Below are positions 1-4,222 of a stretch of DNA of 7,850 nucleotides, in pieces. The notes beneath the pieces are model-generated. The model ran no database searches. It saw nothing but the letters and a program-made list of their open reading frames with translations, and had not been told where the DNA came from. The DNA comes from an uncultured Bacillus sp. (GTDB lineage: Bacteria; Bacillota; Bacilli; Bacillales; Cytobacillaceae), in the NCBI GenBank assembly GCA_937894355.1, contig CALCRD010000273.1, positions 1-7,850 on the forward strand, given 5' to 3'. Each line of letters opens with the position of its first letter. Position 1 is the stretch's first letter. The position numbers were made by a program, and so were the translations under genes.

Positions 1-80
1 GGGCGGTAGCGGGGAGCCTCCTCGGCGCTTTGCGCCTGTGGAGTCTCCCCTGCCCCGTACTCCCGCAGGAGTCTTCGTGT
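1..80. repeat. Bacillaceae dispersed GC-rich hairpin repeat (truncated by window edge)
   Basis: This block is far more GC-rich than the coding DNA around it and is built of nested inverted repeats. GGGGAG at 11-16 pairs with CTCCCC at 45-50; GGCGC at 24-28 pairs with GCGCC at 32-36 around a TTT loop; ACTCC at 59-63 pairs with GGAGT at 68-72 around CGCA. From memory it resembles the short intergenic palindromic repeats scattered in many copies through Bacillaceae genomes. No protein is apparent. The left boundary lies outside the window and the right boundary is uncertain, roughly 75-110. Family assignment rests on recall, not on a search. Confidence 0.75.
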
Positions 81-152
81 ATCCGATCCAATCAACTAAG
101 TTCGAAAAATCAACATTGAACATTAACACAGCCAAATAATAACATTTAACTC

Positions 153-179
153 ACCAATTCCTTGAAAAATCATAAATTA
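153..179 (+). promoter_or_regulatory. Candidate sigma-K-type promoter for ylbDE
   Basis: CATAAATTA at 171-179 fits the sigma-K -10 consensus CATANNNTA, and an AC at 153-154 lies 16 bp upstream, where the minimal sigma-K -35 (AC) is expected. Transcription would begin near 186, leaving a leader of about 25 nt before the ylbD start at 212. A mother-cell promoter would suit a spore coat gene. The consensus is short and AT-rich DNA yields chance matches, so this is inference. No better sigma-A promoter was found in 81-211. Confidence 0.4.
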
Positions 180-211
180 TTATAGGCATGAAAAAGCTAG
201 AGGTGAGAAAT

Positions 212-634
212 ATGGGAAAAAAGGTGCTTCATCCATCAGTTGGGCAATTTAAAAACTTTGTCAAGAAGAATCCAGAAATCATCCAGGAAGTGAGGAACGA
301 AAAATATACCTGGCAGGAATTGTACGAAGATTGGTATCTATTAGGTGAAAATGATCCTCATTGGGAGAAATTTCGCAAAGATAAAATATATACTCCGGAA
401 GATGAAAATGCAGATGAAGATGAAGATGAAGATAAACCTGACTGGATTGGACAAATAATGGGTGCAGTGAAACGGATGGATGTAAATCAATTAGAGGGCC
501 ATATCTATAATCTTAGTCAGGCACTCGAGGCAGTTCAAGGTGTGATTTCACAATTTCAGGGTGTAAATCCTAAAAAAACGACTGCCCCAAAAAGAGAGCG
601 CCCCCCACACCCTTTCATGTTTAGAAAGGATTAG
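212..634 (+). CDS. ylbD: YlbD-type spore coat protein
   Basis: A 140-residue protein resembling B. subtilis YlbD, a spore coat protein. The N-terminus GKKVLHPSV leads into a basic segment, then the family signature TWQELYEDWYLLGE (residues 33-46). A strongly acidic stretch of alternating Asp/Glu follows at about 63-74, then an amphipathic, probably helical segment (80-118) and a basic Pro-rich tail. There is no signal peptide or membrane segment, as expected for a mother-cell cytosolic protein assembled onto the forespore. The ATG at 212 is preferred because TAGAGGTGAG (198-206) sits just upstream; an in-frame ATG at 188 has no ribosome binding site and would add eight residues not matching the family start. 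The gene is followed after 15 bp by ylbE, suggesting co-transcription. No enzymatic activity is evident. Confidence 0.88.
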   Translation: MGKKVLHPSVGQFKNFVKKNPEIIQEVRNEKYTWQELYEDWYLLGENDPHWEKFRKDKIYTPEDENADEDEDEDKPDWIGQIMGAVKRMDVNQLEGHIYNLSQALEAVQGVISQFQGVNPKKTTAPKRERPPHPFMFRKD

Positions 635-649
635 TGAGGGGGAAGTTGC

Positions 650-889
650 ATGAGAAAAGAGATAGTAGATTTTCTTAATAATAACCCTGAATTAAAGCAA
701 TTTGTTCGGGAGCAGCCAATTTGGTATCGGAAATTATCTAGAAATCCATTGGAGTTACAGTCATTAGAAATATCTGCACTTCATTATTATAAAAAGACCT
801 TTCCGCATCGAGTGGAAAAATTTACAAATGGGGTCCAAATGGCATCAATGATGATGAGTATGTTTCAAACTATGAATTCACAAGGGTAA
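650..889 (+). CDS. ylbE: YlbE-like protein
   Basis: A 79-residue protein of the YlbE-like family, placed directly after ylbD as in B. subtilis. It starts with MRKEIVDFLNNNPELKQFVREQPIWYRKLSRNP, a helical N-terminal half with the family's REQP.WYR.L.RNP pattern. The middle is rich in aromatic and basic residues (HYYKKTFPHRVEKF), and the Met-rich C-terminus (residues 64-74, MASMMMSMFQTM) looks amphipathic. The family has no assigned biochemical function. GTGAGGGGG just after the ylbD stop, 8 nt before the ATG, is a strong ribosome binding site and supports translational coupling with ylbD. A hairpin terminator lies immediately behind the stop codon, so ylbDE probably form a complete two-gene unit. 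Confidence 0.87.
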   Translation: MRKEIVDFLNNNPELKQFVREQPIWYRKLSRNPLELQSLEISALHYYKKTFPHRVEKFTNGVQMASMMMSMFQTMNSQG

Positions 890-890
890 A

Positions 891-926
891 GTCTGACTTG
901 AAAAATTAAGTCAGACATGATTTTTT
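891..926 (+). terminator. Intrinsic terminator after ylbE
   Basis: GTCTGACTT (891-899) pairs perfectly with AAGTCAGAC (908-916) around an 8-nt loop, followed after ATGA by TTTTTT (921-926). It begins just after the ylbE stop codon and separates ylbDE from ylbF. Confidence 0.85.
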
Positions 927-1006
927 CTAAGGCTATTTTAAGTGAAATATTACGGCGGTAAACAATAACGATAAGTGAGAGTGAGAAACATTCCTAATCG
1001 CAGTAT

Positions 1007-1043
1007 TTGACAGTTCGCTTTCATTTGCATTTCATGATAAAAT
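1007..1043 (+). promoter_or_regulatory. Candidate sigma-A promoter of ylbF
   Basis: A perfect TTGACA (1007-1012) is followed 17 bp later by TTTCAT (1030-1035), a 4/6 match to the -10. An overlapping extended -10, TGA-TAAAAT (1035-1043), is a second option but would start transcription almost on the ribosome binding site. Since ylbE ends in a terminator, ylbF needs its own promoter, and this is the best candidate in 927-1063. Confidence 0.4.
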
Positions 1044-1063
1044 ATGTTGTGGAGGTGAGCAAG

Positions 1064-1510
1064 TTGCTTGCTACAACTGAAGGAGTGCAGCTTTTAGATG
1101 AAACAGATCAACTTTCTGCGATGATTCTCCAATCGGATATTGTTGAACGATATCAGTTATGTCATCAATTATTAACAAAAAATAAAGAATCGCAACAAAA
1201 AATAAAAGCCTTTAGTAGATTAAAGGATCAGTATGAGGAAGTTCAAAGATTCGGGAAATTTCATCCGGATTATAAACAAGTAATGAGCGAGACCAGAGTA
1301 TTAAAAAGAGAGATGGATTTAGATCCATGTGTTCTTGATTTTAGACAGGCAGAAACAGAGTTACAGAATCTACTTGATGAAATAAGTGTTATCATTGGCC
1401 ATTCAGTTTCAAAAAATATAAAGGTTCCAACCGGAAACCCGTACTTTGATAGTCTCTCTGGCTGTGGAAGTAGTTGTGGTACCGGGGGAAGCTGTGGTTG
1501 TTCAAAATAA
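1064..1510 (+). CDS. ylbF: YlbF/RicF, subunit of the RNase Y-associated Fe-S Ric complex
   Basis: A 148-residue homologue of B. subtilis YlbF (RicF, about 149 residues). RicF, RicA (YmcA) and RicT (YaaT) form the Ric or Y complex, which carries [4Fe-4S] clusters, works with RNase Y in mRNA processing, and affects competence, biofilm formation and sporulation. Family features visible here are MILQSDI.E.Y, then QRFGKFHPDYKQ, the long helix before it, and the end VPTGNPYFDSLSGC. The C-terminal Gly/Ser-rich tail has cysteines at 134, 138, 144 and 146, the spacing expected for cluster ligands. The start is a TTG at 1064 behind GGAGGTGA (1051-1058); this aligns residue for residue with the B. subtilis N-terminus (MLATTEGVQL versus MYATMESVRL). 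The longer open frame from 1007 would begin inside the -35 box of the likely promoter. Confidence 0.93.
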   Translation: MLATTEGVQLLDETDQLSAMILQSDIVERYQLCHQLLTKNKESQQKIKAFSRLKDQYEEVQRFGKFHPDYKQVMSETRVLKREMDLDPCVLDFRQAETELQNLLDEISVIIGHSVSKNIKVPTGNPYFDSLSGCGSSCGTGGSCGCSK

Positions 1511-1658
1511 GATAGCAAAAGCGCAAAAAAGCCTTAAGGCAAGCACAAAGTGAGCCGGTTAGAAGTTATTGTAGAATTGACTTCTTTACTTGGAAGGGCT
1601 AGTCGCTTAAGCTGGAAGTTTGACAACATAGTCATATAGCGGAAGAGGGGAATCTTGC
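1511..1658 (+). other. ylbF-ylbG spacer, possible decayed dispersed repeat
   Basis: No gene is visible in these 148 bp. The stretch carries two small palindromes, GCCTTAAGGC near 1531 and GCTTAAGC near 1604, and a pair AGAAGT / ACTTCT around 1561-1585. The segment running into the ylbG ribosome binding site (GACAACATAGTCATATAGCGG) reminds me of a dispersed Bacillaceae repeat; this is recall only. There is no U-tract after any hairpin, so ylbF and ylbG may still be co-transcribed. Confidence 0.3.
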
Positions 1659-1934
1659 ATGTTCGGTGCTCGACAAGGAATTATTGTGTGGCTTTATTCT
1701 TTAAAGCAGGCAAAAATGCTAAGAAAATTTGGCAATGTTCATTTCGTTTCAAAGAAATTGAAATATGTCGTTTTATATTGTAATCAAGATCAAACAGAAG
1801 ATTTAACAAAAAAACTTCAATCGTATTCTTTTGTGAAAAAAGTTGAACCATCATATAAACCTTTTTTACGAATGGAGTTTGAAAACAAAAAGCCAGATAA
1901 AGCTAAAGAATATGATTACAAAATGGGAATTTAG
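1659..1934 (+). CDS. ylbG: YlbG, DUF2129 family small cytosolic protein
   Basis: A 91-residue protein with the DUF2129 pattern throughout: RQGIIVWLYSLKQAK.LRKFGN.HFVSKKLKYVVLY at 5-40, then SFVKKVEPSYKPFLRMEFE and the closing DKAKEYDYKMGI. Length and both ends match B. subtilis YlbG (about 90 residues). The predicted fold is a small alpha/beta domain without signal peptide or membrane segment. Molecular function is unassigned in the family. The ATG follows GAAGAGGGG at suitable spacing. It lies 148 bp after ylbF, an unusually loose gap for this pair, and is followed by a strong terminator. Confidence 0.92.
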   Translation: MFGARQGIIVWLYSLKQAKMLRKFGNVHFVSKKLKYVVLYCNQDQTEDLTKKLQSYSFVKKVEPSYKPFLRMEFENKKPDKAKEYDYKMGI

Positions 1935-1948
1935 TTATTTTGTATCTT

Positions 1949-1996
1949 AAAAACACAACCAAGTGAGGGGATTCCCGCACCAGGTTGTGTTTTTCT
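1949..1996. terminator. Strong, probably bidirectional terminator after ylbG
   Basis: AAAAACACAACC (1949-1960) pairs with GGTTGTGTTTTT (1983-1994), giving a 12-bp stem with A-tract and U-tract built in. An inner hairpin, GTG-A-GGG (1963-1969) with CCC-G-CAC (1974-1980), tightens it. T-runs on both strands suit termination of ylbG and of leftward transcripts from the convergent gene at 2208-2606. Confidence 0.88.
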
Positions 1997-2000
1997 TTAA

Positions 2001-2172
2001 GGCTCTTTTCTCAAACATTGTTGCTTTTTAAGATGAGAATGTAGTGATTAGACAGTAAAACAGCAAACATTTATGAGAAAAGAGCTGCAAATTTACTTTC
2101 AAGCTACAAAATAGCTGATATAACGTTAAAATCGGGTTTAAGATTTTAACAACAAACTTTACGAAAACAGCC
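2001..2172. mobile_element. MITE-like non-coding element with TIRs and 8-bp direct repeats
   Basis: The left end starts GGCTCTTTTC and the right end, read on the minus strand, GGCTGTTTTC. The match continues as ..AAA..TTGTTG, giving imperfect terminal inverted repeats of about 25 bp. Both ends are flanked by the same octamer, TTCTTTAA, at 1993-2000 and 2173-2180, as expected of a target-site duplication. A third, internal copy of the end lies inverted at 2073-2085, so GCTCTTTTCTCA (2002-2013) and TGAGAAAAGAGC (2073-2084) form a perfect 12-bp inverted repeat. A further hairpin, GTTAAAATC / GATTTTAAC, sits at 2125-2150. There is no transposase or open frame. The 8-bp duplication and GGCTCTTT-like ends could fit an ISL3-type transposase acting in trans, but that assignment is weak. 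Confidence 0.65.
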
Positions 2173-2207
2173 TTCTTTAAAAATGCTTCAATTTGAGGCT
2201 AGACTTT

Positions 2208-2606
2208 TTAGAAACCTGTTTTCATTTCTGGTAGGTATCGATTCATTCTTAGAATTCCGATTAAATACTGGTAAAACAATTCTTTGTCAGCGAATTCATC
2301 AGAGGATTTTACGGTAAGTTCGATTACATTCTTTTGGAGCTGCTCGGCAGCCGAAGCAAATAGATTAAATCTTTTATTTGGTGTTATATGAGGATTTGGA
2401 ATTCCCTCTTTACAAAGGTAAAGTGGTTGAAAATCCCCAGTAACAGTTGGGTTAAGAATTACAACGAGTGAGGTAACCTCTTTTCCATTTTTTACAGTGT
2501 GGTAAGCCATCATCCTCGCTAGCCGGTGTTGGTTTGCCGTAGCAATTTCAATTAACTCAAATAAATCTGAATAGCCTTCTCCTAGTTCAATAAAACGTTG
2601 AATCAT
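2208..2606 (-). CDS. DUF7147-type conserved Bacillaceae protein, function unknown
   Basis: A 132-residue protein starting MIQRFIELGEGYSDLFELIEIA. It contains VVILNPTVTGDFQPLYLCKEGIPNP (about 49-72), an invariant-looking NKRF (77-80), and the C-terminal segment DKELFYQYLIGILRMNRYLP (107-126). I recognise it as the family now called DUF7147, found at this position in many Bacillaceae genomes and sometimes mislabelled 'methylthioribose kinase'; it is far too short to be that kinase and shows no kinase motif. No signal peptide or membrane helix is seen. The start at 2606 follows GGGGGA on the minus strand at good spacing. An upstream in-frame ATG at 2636 would add ten residues but lacks a clear ribosome binding site. 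It is convergent with ylbG. Upstream lies the terminator-ended structured RNA region, which might control read-through into it. Confidence 0.85.
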   Translation of the reverse strand: MIQRFIELGEGYSDLFELIEIATANQHRLARMMAYHTVKNGKEVTSLVVILNPTVTGDFQPLYLCKEGIPNPHITPNKRFNLFASAAEQLQKNVIELTVKSSDEFADKELFYQYLIGILRMNRYLPEMKTGF

Positions 2607-2710
2607 AATAATCCCCCAAACTTCTTTTTCATCCATAATACTTTACCATTACTGTAGAAAAAAAAGAAGGACTCCTTGTTTAGGTCAACTTACTAAAACG
2701 AACAAAAATC

Positions 2711-2742
2711 CAAATAAAAAACCCTGCAAATAAATGCAGGGT
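2711..2742 (-). terminator. Minus-strand intrinsic terminator of the structured RNA
   Basis: ACCCTGCA (2721-2728) pairs with TGCAGGGT (2735-2742) around a 6-nt loop. Read leftwards, this perfect 8-bp GC-rich stem runs straight into TTTTTTATTTG (complement of 2721-2711). On the plus strand no U-tract follows. The terminator therefore serves a leftward transcript arising upstream of the DUF7147 gene. Confidence 0.85.
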
Positions 2743-2884
2743 CCTTCTATATCCTAACGATTAGGATAGAAGGCAAAGGGAGAGGAGAAACCGGAGGAAG
2801 AACTTATGGGGAAACGTAAGTCTTCTCCGCGGTTGGCAACAACATCATCGAATAGATGTTGTTAAATTCATTATTTCCACAAAA
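2716..2884 (-). ncRNA. Structured RNA, candidate minus-strand sRNA or attenuated leader (ylbH-leader position)
   Basis: Four inverted repeats follow one another: 2838-2846/2855-2863 (9 bp), a long stem 2789-2834 with small bulges around loop GGGGAAAC, 2743-2757/2761-2773 with a 2-nt bulge, and the terminator 2721-2742. Rfam, as I recall, has a 'ylbH leader' family at this locus, read towards ylbH (rsmD). Orientation here is open: the only terminator works on the minus strand. The minus-strand RNA carries TTTCCCC in the apical loop, plus CTTCCTCCGG and TCTCCTCTCCC, all potential anti-Shine-Dalgarno pyrimidine motifs typical of Firmicute sRNAs. Such an RNA would be about 170 nt. Alternatives are an attenuator leader of the DUF7147 gene, 110 bp further on, or a plus-strand leader of rsmD. 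Confidence 0.55.
2806..2865 (+). CDS. Possible 19-residue peptide within the structured RNA region
   Basis: ATG at 2806 follows GGAGGA (2793-2798) with ideal 7-nt spacing and opens a 19-codon frame, MGKRKSSPRLATTSSNRCC, ending TGT TGT TAA. The peptide is basic at the front and ends in two cysteines. If translated on a plus-strand rsmD leader it could be a regulatory leader peptide, because its last codons lie in the hairpin arm 2855-2863. Against this, the codons coincide with palindromic structure, and the ribosome binding site is itself part of the long stem, so both may be by-products of RNA conservation. I know of no named homologue. Confidence 0.22.
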   Translation: MGKRKSSPRLATTSSNRCC

Positions 2885-2890
2885 AACTGC

Positions 2891-2939
2891 ATTATACCTA
2901 ATTTTAGGAGATTAATTTTTTAGTATTGATAATTGTCAA
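2891..2939 (-). promoter_or_regulatory. Candidate leftward promoter of the structured RNA
   Basis: On the minus strand a perfect TATAAT lies at 2896-2891, which would start transcription near 2884, just before the hairpin series. Its 17-bp-spaced -35 (AAAATT) is poor. A perfect TTGACA lies at 2939-2934, with ATTAAT at the right distance (2916-2911). Which pair is used cannot be told. The palindrome CCTAA-TT-TTAGG (2897-2908) abuts the TATAAT and could be an operator. Confidence 0.4.
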
Positions 2940-3008
2940 GAATGGATACACCAGAATGAATGTGATAGGATAAAAAAAATAGCGAATAAAAAAGTTGTGG
3001 GTGATTTT

Positions 3009-3569
3009 ATGAGGGTAGTTTCAGGAACACGGAAAGGAACATCGTTAAAGGCTGTACCAGGTAATTCAACAAGACCAACAACAGATAAAGTAAAAGAAGC
3101 GATTTTTAATATTATTGGTCCATTTTTCCAAGGTGGAATAGGACTTGATCTGTTTGCAGGTAGTGGCGGACTAGGTATTGAAGCAATTAGCAGAGGAATA
3201 GATTTGGTAATTTTTGTTGACAGAGATGGAAAAGCAATTCAAACTATAAAAGAAAATATTAAAATATGCCGCTTGGAGGATCATTCCGAAGTTTATCGAA
3301 ATGAAGCAAATCGGGCTCTTAAGGCGATTCAAAAAAGAGGTCTAGCCTTCGATGTCGTTTTTTTGGATCCTCCATATAAAAAGCAGCAACTTCTAGCGCT
3401 CTTGTCGGAAATGGATGAGAATCATATTATTGGTCCTAAAGGCATCATTTTATGTGAGCATAGCAATGAAGTGGATTTACCAGATAGTGTGGGGAATTTA
3501 ACTTGTATCAAACGGGAGAAATACGGGATTATTCAGATTACAATTTATCAGAATGATTTGGTTGAGTAG
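3009..3569 (+). CDS. rsmD: 16S rRNA (guanine966-N2)-methyltransferase RsmD
   Basis: A 186-residue S-adenosylmethionine-dependent methyltransferase, the product of B. subtilis ylbH. RsmD methylates N2 of G966 (E. coli numbering) in 16S rRNA during 30S assembly. Visible motifs: N-terminal MRVVSGTRKG, TRPTTDKVKEAIFN at 21-34, SAM-binding motif I DLFAGSGGLGIEA at 47-59, acidic VDRD at 70-73 for the ribose, and catalytic motif IV DPPY at 120-123. Length is normal for the family. The ATG at 3009 is chosen over the GTG at 2997 because the family begins MRV.SG and a GGGTG element lies just upstream. coaD follows after 12 bp, its ribosome binding site overlapping the rsmD stop, so the two are translationally coupled. 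This rsmD-coaD pairing is widespread. Confidence 0.95.
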   Translation: MRVVSGTRKGTSLKAVPGNSTRPTTDKVKEAIFNIIGPFFQGGIGLDLFAGSGGLGIEAISRGIDLVIFVDRDGKAIQTIKENIKICRLEDHSEVYRNEANRALKAIQKRGLAFDVVFLDPPYKKQQLLALLSEMDENHIIGPKGIILCEHSNEVDLPDSVGNLTCIKREKYGIIQITIYQNDLVE

Positions 3570-3581
3570 GGGGAATATTTT

Positions 3582-4082
3582 TTGTCAAGTATTGCTGTTG
3601 TACCAGGGAGCTTTGACCCGATTACAAATGGACATTTAGACATTATTATTCGGGGTGCAAAAATTTTTGATGAAGTTTATGTTAGCGTGTTAAATAATTC
3701 AAATAAGGCACCATTATTTACTGTTCAGGAACGAATCGATCTCATTAGTAAGGTAACCAAGCATATTCCAAATGTTAAGGTAGATTCATTCGATGGTTTA
3801 TTGATTGAGTATGCAAAAAGTGTCAATGCTAGTGCGTTAATTAGGGGTCTTCGCGCAGTATCTGACTTTGAATATGAAATGCAAAATGCTTCAATGAATC
3901 GAGTATTAGATGATGAAGTCGAAACTTTTTTTATGATGACTAATAATCAATATTCTTTCCTAAGCTCAAGTATCGTTAAAGAGGTAGCGAAGTACGGGGG
4001 AGATATTTCAGAATTAGTGCCACCATTAGTCGCTAAAGCATTACGAGGCAAGTATGCTAAAAAGTATTCTTCAAAAAAATAA
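3582..4082 (+). CDS. coaD: Phosphopantetheine adenylyltransferase
   Basis: A 166-residue enzyme catalysing the fourth step of coenzyme A synthesis: ATP plus 4'-phosphopantetheine gives dephospho-CoA and pyrophosphate. It is a cytosolic nucleotidyltransferase of the HIGH superfamily. The nucleotide-binding signature PGSFDPITNGHLDI (8-21) includes TNGH at 15-18. RGLRAVSDFEYE lies at 88-99, and the second phosphate-binding motif NNQYSFLSSSIVKEVA at 121-136. The length matches bacterial CoaD, with a slightly longer Lys-rich tail. It starts with TTG at 3582 behind TAGGGGGA (3567-3574), which overlaps the rsmD stop codon; the resulting MSSIAVVPGSFDP agrees with the B. subtilis start MASIAVCPGSFDP. 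The gene is essential in most bacteria. Confidence 0.96.
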   Translation: MSSIAVVPGSFDPITNGHLDIIIRGAKIFDEVYVSVLNNSNKAPLFTVQERIDLISKVTKHIPNVKVDSFDGLLIEYAKSVNASALIRGLRAVSDFEYEMQNASMNRVLDDEVETFFMMTNNQYSFLSSSIVKEVAKYGGDISELVPPLVAKALRGKYAKKYSSKK

Positions 4083-4151
4083 TGCTTGTTGAGCAGTTGC
4101 TGGTTTTTTGCTAATTTTCCTAATTCCACCTTTCAGATAATCTCTACATAG

Positions 4152-4170
4152 TATGGTAACTCCGACCATA
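4152..4170. promoter_or_regulatory. Inverted repeat in the coaD-ylbK gap
   Basis: TATGGT (4152-4157) and ACCATA (4165-4170) form a perfect 6-bp inverted repeat around a 7-nt centre, about 50 bp before the ylbK start. There is no U-tract, so it is not a terminator; an operator or weak RNA hairpin is possible. The remaining bases of 4083-4222 show no convincing promoter, gene or remnant of ylbJ. Confidence 0.25.
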
Positions 4171-4222
4171 AGAATAAACTAGGAATAAAAAAATTCAAGC
4201 GCCAAAAAAGGAGGAAGTCTCT

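Noticed and set aside
1270..1518. 82-codon minus-strand frame opposite ylbF
   Set aside because: It is a shadow of the well-supported ylbF gene, with no family resemblance or ribosome binding site.
2125..2150. GTTAAAATC / GATTTTAAC as terminator of the DUF7147 gene
   Set aside because: The stem is AT-rich and no U-tract follows on the minus strand; it lies inside the MITE-like element. The bidirectional hairpin at 1949-1996 is the better terminator.
2660..2677. AAGG-AGT-CCTT followed by T8 on the minus strand as a second terminator before the DUF7147 gene
   Set aside because: The stem is only 4 bp with a 3-nt loop, too weak to call despite the T-run.
2933..2971. Plus-strand promoter for rsmD (TTGTCA, or TGGATA-17-TAGGAT)
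   Set aside because: Each candidate box matches poorly or at wrong spacing; no single choice is convincing, so none is annotated.
4083..4110. Possible terminator after coaD (GAGCAGTTGCTGGTTTTTT)
   Set aside because: The only stems have loops of two or three bases; the T-run alone is not sufficient.
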